Positions 53,906-63,488 are shown, counted from the first letter of the stretch. The stretch is DNA of 64,000 nucleotides from Rheinheimera sp. (GCF_030690345.1 NZ_JAUYGV010000006.1:1272012-1336011), one strand, 5' to 3'. Numbers and translations: made by a program. Notes: generated by a model from the sequence alone, not told the origin.

Positions 53906-54219
53906 TAAAAGTGGACCATTAATTCAGGCAGGCGCTAAGGATAAAAGGCTTCGCAGGTAAAAACCAGTAAATAGCTGAAAATGCATGTAAAGTCGTTTTT
54001 TAACCAATTTTAGTCAGCATAGTGCGCAACTCAGACCAGCTATGTTACACTTATGTGGCAATCGCCTATGACAATGAGAGGAGCAAAAAGTTCCCGTAAA
54101 TCTGATGGGCGTAAGAAAAATGTAATATGGTTTAGTTACCATTATCTCCCAAATTGAAAGCAGCATCTGTATTCAAATGGATTTAGATAAATACCTACAA
54201 CTACCAGGTGAAAAACGAT
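53906..54219. promoter_or_regulatory. Divergent promoter region upstream of the large TonB receptor
   Basis: 314 nt, AT-rich, with no supported gene. The receptor mRNA probably has a leader that includes AGGTG shortly before 54220; a segment GAGAGGAGCAAAAAG (54076-54090) is purine-rich. No terminator or riboswitch fold could be recognised. Confidence 0.5.
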
Positions 54220-57200
54220 ATGAAAATTAAAAGTATAGCGCTTGCGGTTACCCTCGCTATCGGTATGACCAATGTAGCGTCAGCTAATACAGGTCAATCT
54301 TCAGCGATCCGCGGTTCAGTAGTTGGGCCCCTGGGAAACCCAGCACCAAATTCTGTTCTGACAATAATCCACAGCCCTTCAGGAACTGTGAAAGAAGTTT
54401 CAGTTAATGAACAGGGGCAGTTTAACGCTACCGGTCTCAGAGTTGGTGGTCCTTACACGATTATAATTAAAAACAGTAACTTAGAAGGTAAGGTTTTTGA
54501 CAACGTTTACCTGGATTTAAACGATGCGTTGCAATTAAATGCACAGTTGGCAGAACGCTCTGATGTTGAAACCATTACTGTTACGGGTAGTAGAAACTTT
54601 TTCTCTAACAGCGGTTCTGCCAGCTACTTTGGCGAAGACCAAATTGCAAACTCTGCTACATTTAACCGTGATATCAAGGATATAGCGCGGCTTAACCCGT
54701 TGGCAGTACTTGACCCATCAGGAACTGAACTGAGTATTGCAGGTAGTAATCCTAAGTATAATTCTTTGACAGTTGATGGCGTTGGTTTGAACGATACCTT
54801 TGGTTTAAACGCAAACGGTTATCCTGCTCAACGTCCACCTATATCGCTGGACGCAGTAGAACAAATTTCTATTGAGTATGCGCCTTTCAAAGCACGCGCA
54901 GGTAAATTTAGCGGCGGCACCATAAACGTCGTAACTAAATCAGGTACAAATGAGTTATCTGGCTCAGCTTTCTATGAGTACGTACCTTGGTCAGGAACTG
55001 CAAAGGATGATAAATTAGTTCCGGGTCGTGAATTTGAAGTAGAAAACGACGAACAAACGATAGGTGCGACTTTGGGTGGCGCTATTGTACAAGACAAGCT
55101 ATTTTTCTTTGCCGCATATGACAAATGGGAAGAAGACGTAGTTTTTAACTACGATATGACTACTTTAGATGGGCACGACGTCACTTTAGAGCAGGCTGAT
55201 CGCGTTATTAATATCTTGCGCGATGTATATGGCCTGGACGACTCTATTGGTGGCGCTCCGCCGGCAGACCGGGATGAAAAGTTATTATTAAAGCTGGATT
55301 GGAACATCAACAGTAATCATCGCGCAGACTTTACTTATTCTTACCAGGAAAACCAGGCTGCAAGAAATTTTACTAATTCCGACAGTACGTTAAATTTATC
55401 ATCTAATGCTTGGTCGCAAGACTCAGAAACTACTTTTATCACCACACACTTGTATTCTGATTGGACACCCGATTTTTCAACTGAAATTAGCTGGAGCTAT
55501 AAAGAATATAGCCAAAATTCCACAACAGCGTCTAACTGGGGCGAAATTAATATTGACGTTGTGCCGGGTTTTGACGATAGAGGGCCTTTGAATGGGCCTG
55601 ATATTGTTGCAGGGCGTGATGAAAATAGACATGCAAACGTTTTAGAAAACGAAACTATGTCGCTGGGTATTCATTCTACTTATCTGGCTGGCGATGTTGA
55701 ATATCGCTTTGGCGTGGAATTAGAAGATGTCTGGAATTACAACTTGTATGGCCGGCATGGTGCAGGAACATGGTTTTTTAACAGCATTGAAGAGTTTGAG
55801 GCTAAAGCACCGTCAGGTTTGACATACAGCAATGCTTATACTAACGACCTGCAGGATATTGCATACGACGTTGATAGTATGCAGTACTCTTTGTATGCCG
55901 AAGCAGAGTTTGAATTGTTCACGGATTTCATGGTGACGGCAGGCCTGCGTTATGAGCGTCTTGACGTAAGTGGCGAGCCAATGCTTAACCAAAACTTTGT
56001 TGATACATATGGTTATGCAAACACAGAGAATATGGACGGTGCAGATATTCTGCTGCCGCGGGTTGGTTTTAACTGGAACTTAGCTGAGGATATCACTGTA
56101 CGCGGTGGTGTTGGTCGCTACAGTGGTGGTATGCCACTGGTTTGGGTTTCAAACGCTTATACAAACGATGGCTTCACTAAGGTTAATGCTAATCCAGCCG
56201 TGGTAAATGAAGCAATTCAGGACCCGGCCAATGTTGATTTCACTGATATACCTCAAGCTGTAAAAGACTCAATGGTACCGGGTGCTGGTAGCACCAATAC
56301 TATTGCCAGGGGGTTTAAAATGCCATCTGACTGGCGTTATCAGTTGGCTGTAGATTACATCTTCGATCTGCCAGTTTTAGGTAATAATTTTTCCTGGAGT
56401 AACGAGATTAACTACGTTGATCGTGAAAATTCGCCTTATTGGGTTGATTTGTCTCGGGTAAAAGTAGGTGAAACAGTTGAAGGCCGAACTATTTGGGGAT
56501 CTGTCTACGAAGGTGGCGCTGCCCAGAATTGGGACTTAGAGCTGAGAAATATAGATGATGGTGGACGCAGCATTATTTTCAGTTCTGCACTGCAGAAGCA
56601 GTGGAATAACGGTTTTTCCATGAGTGCGTCATATACTCATCAAGACATTACCGAAGTGAACCCAGGTACAAGCTCTACAGCAGAGTCTAATTTTGGATTT
56701 GAAGTAACTGAAAACCGTAATGATCCTCTTTTAGGCCGCGCGTATTATGAAGTAGAGCACAGATTTGTCGTGAACCTAAACTATAAAACAGAGTTTTTCT
56801 CTGGCTACGAAACTAATTTCAATTTGTTTTTTGAGCGTCGTTCGGGTGAACCATTCTCTTGGACTTTGGGCTCATTCCAAGATGATGACTTTGGTGACCA
56901 GCCTAACTTCGATGATAACGATATTTATCTGCCATATTTACCATCAGGCGCTAATGACCCTGCTTTTGATTTTGTAAATGGTTTGAGTTACGAAGAAATC
57001 GTTGCAATTGCTCAAGCTGCCGGAGTTTCAGGTTCTGCTGGTGGGTATGTCGAGAAATACTCAGCTAATCAGCCTTGGCTAACAACTATGGACTTAGCAA
57101 TTACTCAAGAATTGCCAGGTTTTGTGGAAGGCCATAAAGGTAAGCTTTACTTCGTTATAGATAATTTTGCAAATCTTTTAAATAATGACTGGGGTAAATC

Positions 57201-57369
57201 TTACCGTATGCAATTCCCTCAGCAGATACTGTTTGACTTTGACGTTAATGCTCAAGGCCAGTATGTGCTGCAAGAGGCGTTTGGCGGCACGGATACACGT
57301 ACCTACGATACCTTCGATGTTAGCGAGTCAACCTGGAACATTAAAGTTGGCTTTAAATATACGTTCTAA
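54220..57369 (+). CDS. Oar-like TonB-dependent receptor with carboxypeptidase-regulatory domain
   Basis: 1049 aa from the ATG at 54220 (AGGTG 10 nt before; the GTG at 54208 has no RBS). Signal peptide about 1-22, CarboxypepD_reg-like domain (about 28-115, SAIRGSVVGPLGNPAPNSVL), plug with TVTGSRNFF and the EYAPFKARAGKFSGGTINVVTKSG block of Oar proteins, barrel ending NIKVGFKYTF. A+T content is higher than in most neighbours. Substrate unknown. The gene ends before a strong terminator and has no operon partner. Confidence 0.9.
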   Translation: MKIKSIALAVTLAIGMTNVASANTGQSSAIRGSVVGPLGNPAPNSVLTIIHSPSGTVKEVSVNEQGQFNATGLRVGGPYTIIIKNSNLEGKVFDNVYLDLNDALQLNAQLAERSDVETITVTGSRNFFSNSGSASYFGEDQIANSATFNRDIKDIARLNPLAVLDPSGTELSIAGSNPKYNSLTVDGVGLNDTFGLNANGYPAQRPPISLDAVEQISIEYAPFKARAGKFSGGTINVVTKSGTNELSGSAFYEYVPWSGTAKDDKLVPGREFEVENDEQTIGATLGGAIVQDKLFFFAAYDKWEEDVVFNYDMTTLDGHDVTLEQADRVINILRDVYGLDDSIGGAPPADRDEKLLLKLDWNINSNHRADFTYSYQENQAARNFTNSDSTLNLSSNAWSQDSETTFITTHLYSDWTPDFSTEISWSYKEYSQNSTTASNWGEINIDVVPGFDDRGPLNGPDIVAGRDENRHANVLENETMSLGIHSTYLAGDVEYRFGVELEDVWNYNLYGRHGAGTWFFNSIEEFEAKAPSGLTYSNAYTNDLQDIAYDVDSMQYSLYAEAEFELFTDFMVTAGLRYERLDVSGEPMLNQNFVDTYGYANTENMDGADILLPRVGFNWNLAEDITVRGGVGRYSGGMPLVWVSNAYTNDGFTKVNANPAVVNEAIQDPANVDFTDIPQAVKDSMVPGAGSTNTIARGFKMPSDWRYQLAVDYIFDLPVLGNNFSWSNEINYVDRENSPYWVDLSRVKVGETVEGRTIWGSVYEGGAAQNWDLELRNIDDGGRSIIFSSALQKQWNNGFSMSASYTHQDITEVNPGTSSTAESNFGFEVTENRNDPLLGRAYYEVEHRFVVNLNYKTEFFSGYETNFNLFFERRSGEPFSWTLGSFQDDDFGDQPNFDDNDIYLPYLPSGANDPAFDFVNGLSYEEIVAIAQAAGVSGSAGGYVEKYSANQPWLTTMDLAITQELPGFVEGHKGKLYFVIDNFANLLNNDWGKSYRMQFPQQILFDFDVNAQGQYVLQEAFGGTDTRTYDTFDVSESTWNIKVGFKYTF

Positions 57370-57382
57370 AACATGCTAAAGC

Positions 57383-57408
57383 AAAAGCCGGCGACAGCCG
57401 GCTTTTTT
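57383..57408 (+). terminator. Rho-independent terminator of the Oar-like receptor gene
   Basis: AAAAGCCGGC, GACA, GCCGGCTTTT with six T in total. Stem of 10 bp. Confidence 0.93.
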
Positions 57409-57492
57409 ACGCCTGTAAAGGTCCGGGCGGGTCATTTTTTTATTTCTTAATCAGCGGTTTTTAGCGATAATCACCAGCTAATTTCTGCCAAA

Positions 57493-58137
57493 GTGAATGT
57501 TTCTGTGGGAAAAAACACTATTATTGCTATTGCCGGTGCTTCTGCATCAGGTAAAAGCCTTTTTGCTTCAACGGTATACCAGGAATTGGTGGCTGAATTA
57601 GGCGGTGAGCGTATCGCTATTTTGTCGGAAGATGCCTATTACCGCGATCAGAGCCATTTATCGTTTGAGCAACGTACTTTAACCAATTACGACCACCCGG
57701 CAGCCTTTGAGCATGAATTGCTGGCAGCACATTTGCGGGCGCTACGGGGTGGTAAAGCGATACAAATGCCGCAGTACAGCTATAAAACCCACACCCGTAC
57801 AGACGAAACCATAAGGGTGCAACCGGCGAAAGTAATCCTGGTTGAAGGTATTTTATTGCTTACTGATGAGCAGTTAAGGGCGCAGTTTGATATTACGGTG
57901 TTTATGGATACGCCATTAGATGTGTGTTTATTGCGGCGTATTAAGCGGGATTTAGAAGACAGAGGCCGCAGTTTAAGCTCGGTAACAGAACAATATGAAA
58001 CCTCAGTGCGACCGGCTTTTTTTGAGTTTATCGCGCCTTCCAAGCAATATGCCGATCTGGTGGTTACCCGTGGCGGTAAAAACCAGATTGCTATCGATAT
58101 TATAAAAGCAAAAATTCGCCAGTTACTGGCAGAATAA
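57493..58137 (+). CDS. udk: Uridine kinase (GTG start)
   Basis: 214 aa. Walker A GASASGKS (15-22), [50 protein letters not shown] and [17 protein letters not shown] follow E. coli Udk. It phosphorylates uridine and cytidine in pyrimidine salvage. Initiation is at GTG (57493) with a poor SD. Followed by a nucleoside transporter after 20 nt. Confidence 0.97.
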   Translation: MNVSVGKNTIIAIAGASASGKSLFASTVYQELVAELGGERIAILSEDAYYRDQSHLSFEQRTLTNYDHPAAFEHELLAAHLRALRGGKAIQMPQYSYKTHTRTDETIRVQPAKVILVEGILLLTDEQLRAQFDITVFMDTPLDVCLLRRIKRDLEDRGRSLSSVTEQYETSVRPAFFEFIAPSKQYADLVVTRGGKNQIAIDIIKAKIRQLLAE

Positions 58138-58157
58138 TAATAATCAGGGAATAACGT

Positions 58158-59366
58158 ATGATGGGATTAGTGGGCATTTTCGCCCTGTTACTGGTGGCGT
58201 ACGCTGCATCTGCTAACCGCAGCCGGATAAACTGGCGCACCGTAGGTGGTGCCTTTGCAATTCAGCTGGCAATAGGTGCCTTTGTACTGTACGTGCCTTT
58301 TGGTCAGGACGTGCTGTACAGCATTTCGCAGGTGGTGGCCAATGTCATTGGTTATGCCAATGCTGGTATCCAATTTCTATTCGGTGATTTGGGCCGGTTC
58401 TCGCAGGGCTTTATCTTTGCCATTCATGTATTGACTATCATCATTTTCTTCTCGTCATTAATCGCCGTGCTGTACCACATCGGCATTATGACCTGGGTGA
58501 TCCGTATTATCGGTGGCGGCTTGCAAAAACTGCTGGGCACCAGCCGGCCGGAGTCTATGTCGGCGGCGGCAAATATCTTTGTTGGTCAAACCGAAGCGCC
58601 GTTAATAGTGCGGCCTTTTATCCCTACTATGACGCGGTCGGAACTCTTTGCTGTGATGGTAGGTGGTTTAGCTTCGGTAGCCGGCTCGGTACTGGCAGGC
58701 TATGCCGGTTTAGGCATTGAACTTAAATATCTGATTGCTGCCAGCTTTATGGCGGCGCCGGGTGGCTTTTTAATGGCAAAGTTAATTCTGCCGGAAACCG
58801 AGCAACCTAAGAATGAGCTGACTGAAATCAGCGCCGACAAGCCGCACACTAATGTGATTGATGCTGCTGCGGCCGGTGCTTCCAGTGGTATGCAACTGGC
58901 GCTGAATGTTGGTGCTATGTTGCTGGCTTTTGTCGGCTTAATCGCACTGGTTAACGGCATAGTAGGTGGTGTGGGTGGTTGGTTCGGCATGGAAAACCTG
59001 ACTCTGCAGCTTATTTTTGGTTATGTGTTCCAACCACTGGCATTTATCCTTGGCGTATCCTGGGATGAAGCGCGGCTTGCCGGTAGTTTTATCGGCCAAA
59101 AGTTGGTAATTAATGAATTTGTCGCATACCTCGACTTTGTGCAGGTGAAAGAGCAGTTAAGCGCCCATACTCAGGTGATAGTGACTATTGCCCTATGTGG
59201 TTTTGCTAACTTCTCTTCCATTGCCATTTTATTAGGTGGCTTGGGCGGTATGGCTCCGGGGCGCCGGGCTGATATTGCTGAGCTGGGTTTAAAAGCCTTG
59301 CTTGCAGCAACATTGGCCAACTTAATGAGCGCTGCTATTGCAGGGTTCTTTTTTTCCTTAGGCTAA
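58158..59366 (+). CDS. nupC: NupC-family concentrative nucleoside transporter
   Basis: 402 aa, about ten membrane segments. CNT blocks: [55 protein letters not shown] and [21 protein letters not shown]. It should bring nucleosides in with protons or sodium. Located between uridine kinase and a 2OG-Fe(II) oxygenase, with gaps of 20 and 16 nt, so they form one operon. Confidence 0.95.
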   Translation: MMGLVGIFALLLVAYAASANRSRINWRTVGGAFAIQLAIGAFVLYVPFGQDVLYSISQVVANVIGYANAGIQFLFGDLGRFSQGFIFAIHVLTIIIFFSSLIAVLYHIGIMTWVIRIIGGGLQKLLGTSRPESMSAAANIFVGQTEAPLIVRPFIPTMTRSELFAVMVGGLASVAGSVLAGYAGLGIELKYLIAASFMAAPGGFLMAKLILPETEQPKNELTEISADKPHTNVIDAAAAGASSGMQLALNVGAMLLAFVGLIALVNGIVGGVGGWFGMENLTLQLIFGYVFQPLAFILGVSWDEARLAGSFIGQKLVINEFVAYLDFVQVKEQLSAHTQVIVTIALCGFANFSSIAILLGGLGGMAPGRRADIAELGLKALLAATLANLMSAAIAGFFFSLG

Positions 59367-59382
59367 AAAACAGGTCTTTTAT

Positions 59383-60333
59383 ATGACACAGCAAGTTCCA
59401 ACGTTAGATATAAGACGGTTTGCCACCGACAAAGATAACTTTGTTGCCGAAATTGGCAAGGCCTACACTGAGTTTGGATTCTGCGGCATTAGTGGCCATG
59501 GTATTCCCGACGAAGTGGTAGCAAATACTTACACAGCAATTAAGCAATTTTTCGCTTTACCGAATGAGGTTAAAGCGAAATACCATAAACCGGGTCAGGG
59601 CGGGGCACGCGGTTATACTGCTGTTGGCGTCGAAAAAGCTAAAGACTCTAATCACCCGGATTTAAAAGAGTTCTGGCATGTTGGTCGTGAGCTGGATGGC
59701 CCTGCACCGCATCCCAGCTTATACCCTAATGTTTGGCCAACTGAGGTAGAGGGTTTTAAGCAAGCTACTTATGCGCTGTATAGCGAGTTGGAAAAGCTTG
59801 GCAATACCGTGTTGGAAGCGCTGGCTTTGTTTTTGGGGCAACAGCAAAGTTACTTTGCCGATAAGGTAAATTACGGTAACTCGATTTTGCGGCCTATCCA
59901 TTATCCGCCGATTAAAGATACCAGCACTCAGTCTATCCGCGCCGGCCAGCATGAAGATATTAACCTTATCACTTTATTGGTGGGGTCGAATGAAGCCGGG
60001 CTGGAAATTTTACGCCGTGATGGCAGCTGGCTGCCGGTAACCACCATTGAAGGTACCATTGTGGTGAATATTGGTGATATGTTGCAACGCCTGACTAACC
60101 ATGTGTTGCCATCGACGACACATAGGGTAGTTAATCCGGCAGGTGCGGCAGCAGGCGAGCCGCGTTATTCAATTCCGTTTTTTATGCACCCGAACCCGGA
60201 TTATGTAATAAAAACTCTGGATAGCTGTATCAGCGCTGAAAGGCCCAATCGTTACCCTGAGCCGATTAACTCTAACGACTACTTAATGCAGCGTTTAGAG
60301 GAGATTGGCTTACTGAAAAAGGCTAAATACTAA
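59383..60333 (+). CDS. Isopenicillin-N-synthase-type 2OG-Fe(II) oxygenase
   Basis: 316 aa. N-terminal DIOX_N part (TLDIRRFATDKDNFVAEIGK ... FGFCGISGHGIP), then the Fe ligands His190 and Asp192 in AGQHEDINLITLL, His247 in PSTTHRVVNP, and the 2OG-binding Arg261-Tyr-Ser263. Active-site residues appear complete. It is the last gene of a pyrimidine-nucleoside operon, which hints at a base- or nucleoside-related oxidation, but this is inference only; this IPNS-like family also acts on other small molecules. Confidence 0.88.
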   Translation: MTQQVPTLDIRRFATDKDNFVAEIGKAYTEFGFCGISGHGIPDEVVANTYTAIKQFFALPNEVKAKYHKPGQGGARGYTAVGVEKAKDSNHPDLKEFWHVGRELDGPAPHPSLYPNVWPTEVEGFKQATYALYSELEKLGNTVLEALALFLGQQQSYFADKVNYGNSILRPIHYPPIKDTSTQSIRAGQHEDINLITLLVGSNEAGLEILRRDGSWLPVTTIEGTIVVNIGDMLQRLTNHVLPSTTHRVVNPAGAAAGEPRYSIPFFMHPNPDYVIKTLDSCISAERPNRYPEPINSNDYLMQRLEEIGLLKKAKY

Positions 60334-60351
60334 GCATCTTGCTTAGTATTT
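60325..60351 (+). terminator. Perfect 12-bp stem-loop at the operon end
   Basis: AAATACTAAGCA / TGCTTAGTATTT (60325-60336 and 60340-60351) with a 3-nt loop; overlaps the oxygenase stop codon. It lacks a U-run, so it might be an mRNA end-stabiliser or weak terminator. Confidence 0.6.
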
Positions 60352-60393
60352 GCCCGAACGAGATAAAACGATACAAAATGTGCATTTTCACAG

Positions 60394-60421
60394 TTGACTG
60401 GTTTTATAAAGTCGCTATACT
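60394..60421 (+). promoter_or_regulatory. Promoter of tRNA-Leu
   Basis: TTGACT (60394-60399), 16-bp spacer, TATACT (60416-60421), then a GC-rich discriminator GCACGCC as in stringently controlled stable-RNA promoters. It lies 35 nt before the tRNA. Confidence 0.8.
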
Positions 60422-60455
60422 GCACGCCATGTTAACGCGGTAGCGGAAACATAAC

Positions 60456-60541
60456 GCAGATGTGGTGGAATTGGTAGACACGCAAGCTTCAGGTGTTTGT
60501 GCCCACAAGGCGTGAGAGTTCGAGTCTCTCCATCTGCACCA
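60456..60541 (+). tRNA. leuV: tRNA-Leu(CAG)
   Basis: 86 nt including CCA. Acceptor arms GCAGATG (60456-60462) and CATCTGC (60531-60537) followed by ACCA; anticodon loop TTCAGGT with anticodon CAG at 60490-60492; the long variable arm GTGCCCACAAGGCGT is typical of class II tRNA-Leu; T-loop TTCGAGT. Confidence 0.95.
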
Positions 60542-60545
60542 AATC

Positions 60546-60568
60546 AACCGGCTTAGGCCGGTTTTTTT
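60546..60568 (+). terminator. Rho-independent terminator of tRNA-Leu
   Basis: AACCGGC, TTAG, GCCGGTT and a run of T (60562-60568), directly after the tRNA. Confidence 0.92.
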
Positions 60569-60570
60569 GT

Positions 60571-60616
60571 GCCTGCAATCCCTGCAGGCATCCCTTCGGG
60601 ACCAGCCTTTGGCTGT
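60571..60616. repeat. Three consecutive small hairpins
   Basis: GCCTGCA/TGCAGGC (60571-60589, loop ATCCC), TCCC-TTC-GGGA (60591-60600) and CAGCC-TTT-GGCTG (60603-60615) follow each other with almost no spacer, then a fourth hairpin at 60618 acts as terminator. Confidence 0.55.
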
Positions 60617-60617
60617 C

Positions 60618-60640
60618 CAAAAGCGATCCCAGCGCTTTTG
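60618..60640 (-). terminator. Terminator of the RimK-like gene
   Basis: CAAAAGCG (60618-60625) pairs with CGCTTTTG (60633-60640), loop of 7 nt, 6 nt after the stop codon on the minus strand; the T-run is within the stem. Confidence 0.75.
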
Positions 60641-60645
60641 TGTTT

Positions 60646-62112
60646 TTACCGTTTTAATTCGATGCGGCGGATAAAGTCCTCAACAATCATGTCGTACAGT
60701 TTATTTCCCAGAAACAAATCTTCTACGCCGTCGTCGATATTCGGGTTATCGTTTACTTCTATAACGTAAACTTTGTCACCGTCTTGTTTTACATCTACGC
60801 CGTATAAGCTATCGCCGATAGGCGCGCAGGCACGGATAGCGGCATCAAGTACATGCGCCGGCACTTCAGTAATAGCGCAGGTGCTAAAGCCACCGCTTTC
60901 AGTTTTTGCCTTACCATGTTTATAAATTTGCCAGTGGTTGCGTGCCATAAAATACTTACAGGCAAAAATAGCCATACCGTTCAGTACACCAATACGCCAG
61001 TCGTACTCGGTAAAGGTATAACGCTGCGCCAGAATAATCGCGCTTTGCTCAAACAGCGCGCTAAGTTGTGAGCGCAGCTCTGTCAGGGTTTTTACTTTGA
61101 CCACCCCACGGGAAAAGCTGCCATCGGGGATCTTCAGCACTAAGGGCAAGCCTAAGGTATCGGCGGCGCGCTCCAGATTATCTTCGTCCTGCTTAAACAG
61201 CATAATGCCATCGGGCATTGGTACTTTGTGCTGTTCAAATAAGGTTTGCAGATACACTTTGTTGCCACAGCGCAATATGGAGTTCGGATCGTCAATTACC
61301 GCCAGGCCCTCGCGTTCGGCTTTTAATGCCATGTGAAAAGTATGATGATTCACGCCGGTGGTTTCGCGGATAAATAAACCATCAAATTCTGCCAGCCGGT
61401 GGATATCTTTTGCGCCTATCTGCTCAGTGTCCATAGCGGCTTTTTTGGCGGCCTTACTAAACAGCTCCAGTGATTTAGGCGTGCAGGGCGGGAACTTCTC
61501 TTTCGGGTCAACTAGTACGGCGAGATCATATTTATATTTACGGTTAGTGGGTTCTACCCGCCAGATTTTATGGCTGTAGCGCTCTAACGTATTACCGAAC
61601 AAGCTTTGCTCTTGCTCATTCAGTTTATGCACACTGCCAATTTTTAATGTCTTTACCTGCCATGTAGCTTTCTTTTGCAGCTCAACGCGCAGTATAGGCA
61701 CCGAAAAGGCATCAAACAGGTAGCCAGCCACTTTTTTCAGCGCTTTATGTTCGGTTTCACCAAAGTAAATATTAAAAATAAGCTGCGTGCTGGTTTCATC
61801 AACTAAGGCTTTGTTTAGCTGTGTCAAAATGGTACCGGGGATTTCTTCGGCGATATCAGCTATTTCGTGGCGGTTAAACTTATTAAACGCCCGCACAGAA
61901 GGCACCACATGATGGCCGCGCGCTTCTGCCAGCAATGAACAGTAGTAGCCGCTCCCCAGGTATTGCGCCTGGCGGCATAAGTTAATTATCCGGGTACGTT
62001 GTTTGTTTTTGGCCGACCATTTCAAATAGGCCGGTAACGTCATTACGCCATCATACTGATGAAAAGGTGCCCAATCCTGAGCTTTGTCGACTACGATAAT
62101 AAGCTTGGCCAT
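60646..62112 (-). CDS. RimK-like ATP-grasp ligase with N-terminal RLAN-type domain
   Basis: 488 aa from the ATG at 62112 with AGGAG 5 nt upstream (a GTG two codons earlier is in the RBS region). The first ~200 residues (LIIVVDKAQDWAPFHQYDGV, LNKALVDETSTQLIFNIYFGETEH) form the RLAN-type domain; the ATP-grasp part includes LPLVLKIPDGSFSRGVVKV, YDWRIGVLNG and YVIEVNDNPNIDDGVED (metal-binding Glu and Asn). Such enzymes form peptide or amide bonds on amino or carboxyl groups of proteins or metabolites. Divergent from a GNAT-C39 fusion; the two are a recurrent pair in proteobacteria. Substrate unknown. Confidence 0.9.
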   Translation of the reverse strand: MAKLIIVVDKAQDWAPFHQYDGVMTLPAYLKWSAKNKQRTRIINLCRQAQYLGSGYYCSLLAEARGHHVVPSVRAFNKFNRHEIADIAEEIPGTILTQLNKALVDETSTQLIFNIYFGETEHKALKKVAGYLFDAFSVPILRVELQKKATWQVKTLKIGSVHKLNEQEQSLFGNTLERYSHKIWRVEPTNRKYKYDLAVLVDPKEKFPPCTPKSLELFSKAAKKAAMDTEQIGAKDIHRLAEFDGLFIRETTGVNHHTFHMALKAEREGLAVIDDPNSILRCGNKVYLQTLFEQHKVPMPDGIMLFKQDEDNLERAADTLGLPLVLKIPDGSFSRGVVKVKTLTELRSQLSALFEQSAIILAQRYTFTEYDWRIGVLNGMAIFACKYFMARNHWQIYKHGKAKTESGGFSTCAITEVPAHVLDAAIRACAPIGDSLYGVDVKQDGDKVYVIEVNDNPNIDDGVEDLFLGNKLYDMIVEDFIRRIELKR

Positions 62113-62264
62113 TGCCACTCCTGTAGTTTTGCTAAAGCATGTCGTGGTGTGACAAAAAAAGACAGCGAAGAAATCTGCACTACAACAGTTAAATTTCTTG
62201 TTGGCTTTTCATTTGTTTAGCTGTTGTTATCCTAAACTTAGTTAAAAACCAGATAAAGGCAATA

Positions 62265-63407
62265 ATGAGTGTAGTTATGGCGTTTACCGCAGCTCCGGCG
62301 ATGTTATCCATCAGAAATGCCTGTTTGTCTGATTCTGCTACGTTAGTGGCGCTGGAACACAAGTGCTTTACCGCTGATCGTATTAGCTTGCGTAGCTTTA
62401 AGCGTTTTATCACAGAAAAGCGCAGCGATCTGCTGTTGGTTGAGCGTGCAGATAGGGTCGTAGGGTACTTTTTACTCATTTACCGCAGAGGCACCAGCCT
62501 GGCACGTTTGTATTCTCTGGCGGTAGACCCTGCCTGTCGTAATCAGGGCATAGCAGAGTTTCTGATGTTGCAAGCTGAGCAAACGGCGGCTGCCAGGCGC
62601 TGTGTGTTGCTGCGTTTAGAGGTGCGTTACGATAATGTAGCGGCTATCCGCTTATATCAGAAACTTAATTACCATGAGTTCGCCGTTAAGCATGACTTCT
62701 ATGAAGATCACTCCGATGCTATCTGTATGCAAAAACAGATTATTCAATTCGCTAATGGCTCTGCAAGCCGCCAGGTACCTTATATAGCGCAAACCACACC
62801 TTTTACTTGCGGGCCGGCTTGTCTGTTAATGGCATTTAATTACTTTCAACCCGGCAAGTTTGACCCTGCTTCGCTGGAAATTGATATCTGGCGTGAAGCC
62901 ACGACTATTTTTATGACATCGGGTCATGGTGGTTGTGGTCCCAGGGGGCTGGCGCTGGCGGCACATAACAGAGGCTTTGCGGTTGAAATTTTTTTGAATA
63001 AAGAAGGTCCGCTATTTACTGACACTGTGCGCAGTGAGGTAAAGAAAGCGATTTTGCAGCGCGTGCATGATTCATTCCGGCAAAAAGTCGAACAAAGTGG
63101 CATTGTGCTACACCGCTCAGAACCCGGTATCGGCAAAATAAAACAGTTATTGCAAGATGGGGCTTTGTTGCTGGTGCTTATCAGCACCTGGCAGTTTGAT
63201 AAAAGCAAAGCGCCACATTGGGTGGTGGTATGTGCAGTGGATGAACACTTTGTCTATATCAATGATCCCGACACTGAAGATATCCCCTGGCTGTCCACCG
63301 CCGAGCGGCAATATATTCCGGTAGAGCATAGCGTGTTTATCAAAGCTTTTAGTTACGGCAAAAACCGGCTTAAGGCTGCGGTAGTAATCAGACCAAGTGA
63401 AAAGTAG
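62265..63407 (+). CDS. GNAT acetyltransferase fused to C39-like cysteine peptidase
   Basis: 380 aa. GNAT domain about 14-160 (MLSIRNACLSDSATLVALEHKCF, acetyl-CoA loop YSLAVDPACRNQGIAEFLM, YQKLNYHEFA). Peptidase domain about 170-370 with the catalytic Cys182 in TTPFTCGPACLLM, His318 in KAPHWVVV and Asp334 in YINDPD, as in papain-like C39-type peptidases. It probably acts with the RimK-like ligase on a peptide substrate: one enzyme adds residues, the other trims or transfers, and the GNAT acylates. Context-based; no transport or regulator gene is nearby. Confidence 0.9.
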   Translation: MSVVMAFTAAPAMLSIRNACLSDSATLVALEHKCFTADRISLRSFKRFITEKRSDLLLVERADRVVGYFLLIYRRGTSLARLYSLAVDPACRNQGIAEFLMLQAEQTAAARRCVLLRLEVRYDNVAAIRLYQKLNYHEFAVKHDFYEDHSDAICMQKQIIQFANGSASRQVPYIAQTTPFTCGPACLLMAFNYFQPGKFDPASLEIDIWREATTIFMTSGHGGCGPRGLALAAHNRGFAVEIFLNKEGPLFTDTVRSEVKKAILQRVHDSFRQKVEQSGIVLHRSEPGIGKIKQLLQDGALLLVLISTWQFDKSKAPHWVVVCAVDEHFVYINDPDTEDIPWLSTAERQYIPVEHSVFIKAFSYGKNRLKAAVVIRPSEK

Positions 63408-63488
63408 CGTTTTTTGCCTGCTTTTATAGCGTTTTGTGTAATTAATCGGCGAACGATCTTAAAAGTACAAGTTTTCTCAAATAACCGC

